A DNA stretch of 64,000 bases. It comes from Algoriphagus alkaliphilus (lineage in GTDB: Bacteria > Bacteroidota > Bacteroidia > Cytophagales > Cyclobacteriaceae). A program made the translations under genes and the position numbers. The notes below the pieces were generated by a model. That model was given only the letters and a program-made list of their open reading frames with translations, made no database searches and had not been told where the DNA came from. Numbering within the stretch: the stretch's first letter is position 1; the number at the start of each line of letters is the position of its first letter. The stretch covers positions 1 to 64,000 of the forward strand of contig NZ_FMXE01000005.1 of NCBI RefSeq assembly GCF_900103735.1. The letters run 5' to 3'. This document shows, piece by piece, positions 63,748 to 64,000 of the stretch.

Positions 63748-63951
63748 CTATCTAAATTCTTCCAGATCGTAGTCTTTCCCTCTACCCCATTGGAGGAGTT
63801 CATGGATCGTGTAGTATTCCAAGGTATCAAGATCTTTGATCTTGAAATTGTCTCCAGCAAGTCGATCCACTATCTGAATCGTACGGATTTCGCCCTGATT
63901 GACAAACCTGTAAACTCTGCCTACCCGAAGGTTGTCCAGTGCGATTGGCAT
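63748..63951 (-). CDS. Small hypothetical protein
   Basis: 67 residues, no signal peptide. VGRVYRFVNQGEIRTIQIVDRLAGDNFKIKDLDTLEYYTIHELLQWGRG suggests a small SH3-like beta-barrel (two strands, a turn, then DxxTxExYxIxEL). Unrecognised. Its ATG comes one base after the stop of a reading frame that enters from the right edge of the window, so it is probably the last gene of an operon; the terminator at 63721 closes it. Confidence 0.6.
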   Translation of the reverse strand: MPIALDNLRVGRVYRFVNQGEIRTIQIVDRLAGDNFKIKDLDTLEYYTIHELLQWGRGKDYDLEEFR

Positions 63952-63952
63952 T

Positions 63953-64000
63953 TTATGCTTTGTCTTTGATTAATACACCTGTGGCTTCAAAGGTGATTTC
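63953..64000 (-). CDS. 3' end of a gene running off the right edge
   Basis: The minus strand reads EITFEATGVLIKDKA then TAA at 63953-63955, one base before the start of the next gene downstream. Fifteen open codons with sensible composition suggest the C-terminus of a protein; too short to identify. Confidence 0.4.
   Translation of the reverse strand, partial: EITFEATGVLIKDKA

Overview
The window reads as chromosomal DNA of a Bacteroidota bacterium, most likely order Cytophagales and near Cyclobacteriaceae (an Algoriphagus-like marine or aquatic heterotroph). This is an inference from gene content (DUF5777, DUF6134, HAEPLYID, Blh, DabAB, arsenosugar genes), from TTG-N20-TAnnTTTG-like promoters, and from short AT-rich intergenic DNA. 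There is no plasmid or phage backbone and no complete insertion sequence. Most of it is ordinary core and niche metabolism, with several decayed or repeat-bearing patches.

Layout. 1-2.9 kb: an orphan AbrB-like gene, a two-helix channel-like membrane protein, and a Rieske / DUF5777 barrel / YceI operon. 3.2-11.3 kb (minus): a probable inorganic-carbon operon, a small unknown protein followed by DabA, DabB, a SulP anion transporter and a porin-like barrel. 12.2-16.1 kb: DJ-1/PfpI and ABM-fold proteins, then nicotinate phosphoribosyltransferase, nicotinamidase and a thioesterase. 16.2-24.6 kb: a lipoprotein, an EamA transporter, Bcp peroxiredoxin, a LolD-like ATPase, sucC, tRNA-Arg, a scar holding the 3' halves of two dead divergent genes (DUF3078 and SLC13), and ppk1. 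24.6-25.0 kb: a tandem hairpin repeat that runs into the ppk1 start codon. 25.3-31.5 kb: gyrB, a Blh-type retinal-forming oxygenase, a glycine/ornithine-lipid type acyltransferase pair, and an SDR. 31.6-38.4 kb: methyltransferase, class III aminotransferase, penicillin acylase homologue, MsrB and a PIG-L deacetylase. 38.7-42.1 kb: a 1138-residue lipoprotein with propeller, HEAT and cytochrome c parts; then two tRNA-Glu genes and GAPDH. 43.7-49.0 kb (minus): an arsenosugar biosynthesis operon. 49.2-55.8 kb: 1-Cys peroxiredoxin and an altronate/galacturonate branch (uxaA, uxaB, kdgK, eda). 55.8-60.9 kb: a TetR-ABC-HlyD-TolC export operon whose ATPase lacks standard catalytic motifs. 61-64 kb: a DUF2237 gene killed by two nonsense codons, DoxX and DUF983 membrane proteins, and a HAEPLYID-family protein.

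The strongest points for a second look are: (1) the hairpin repeat whose stem shows a compensatory base change and whose 3' arm holds the start codon of two unrelated genes (ppk1 and the PIG-L gene); (2) the DUF2237 double-nonsense gene; (3) the degenerate ABC exporter; (4) the DAB/SulP/porin operon with its unknown first gene; (5) the arsenosugar operon carrying two extra genes; and (6) a perfect 12-bp palindrome just before the 1-Cys peroxiredoxin gene. All family calls are by eye from sequence motifs. No database search was possible.
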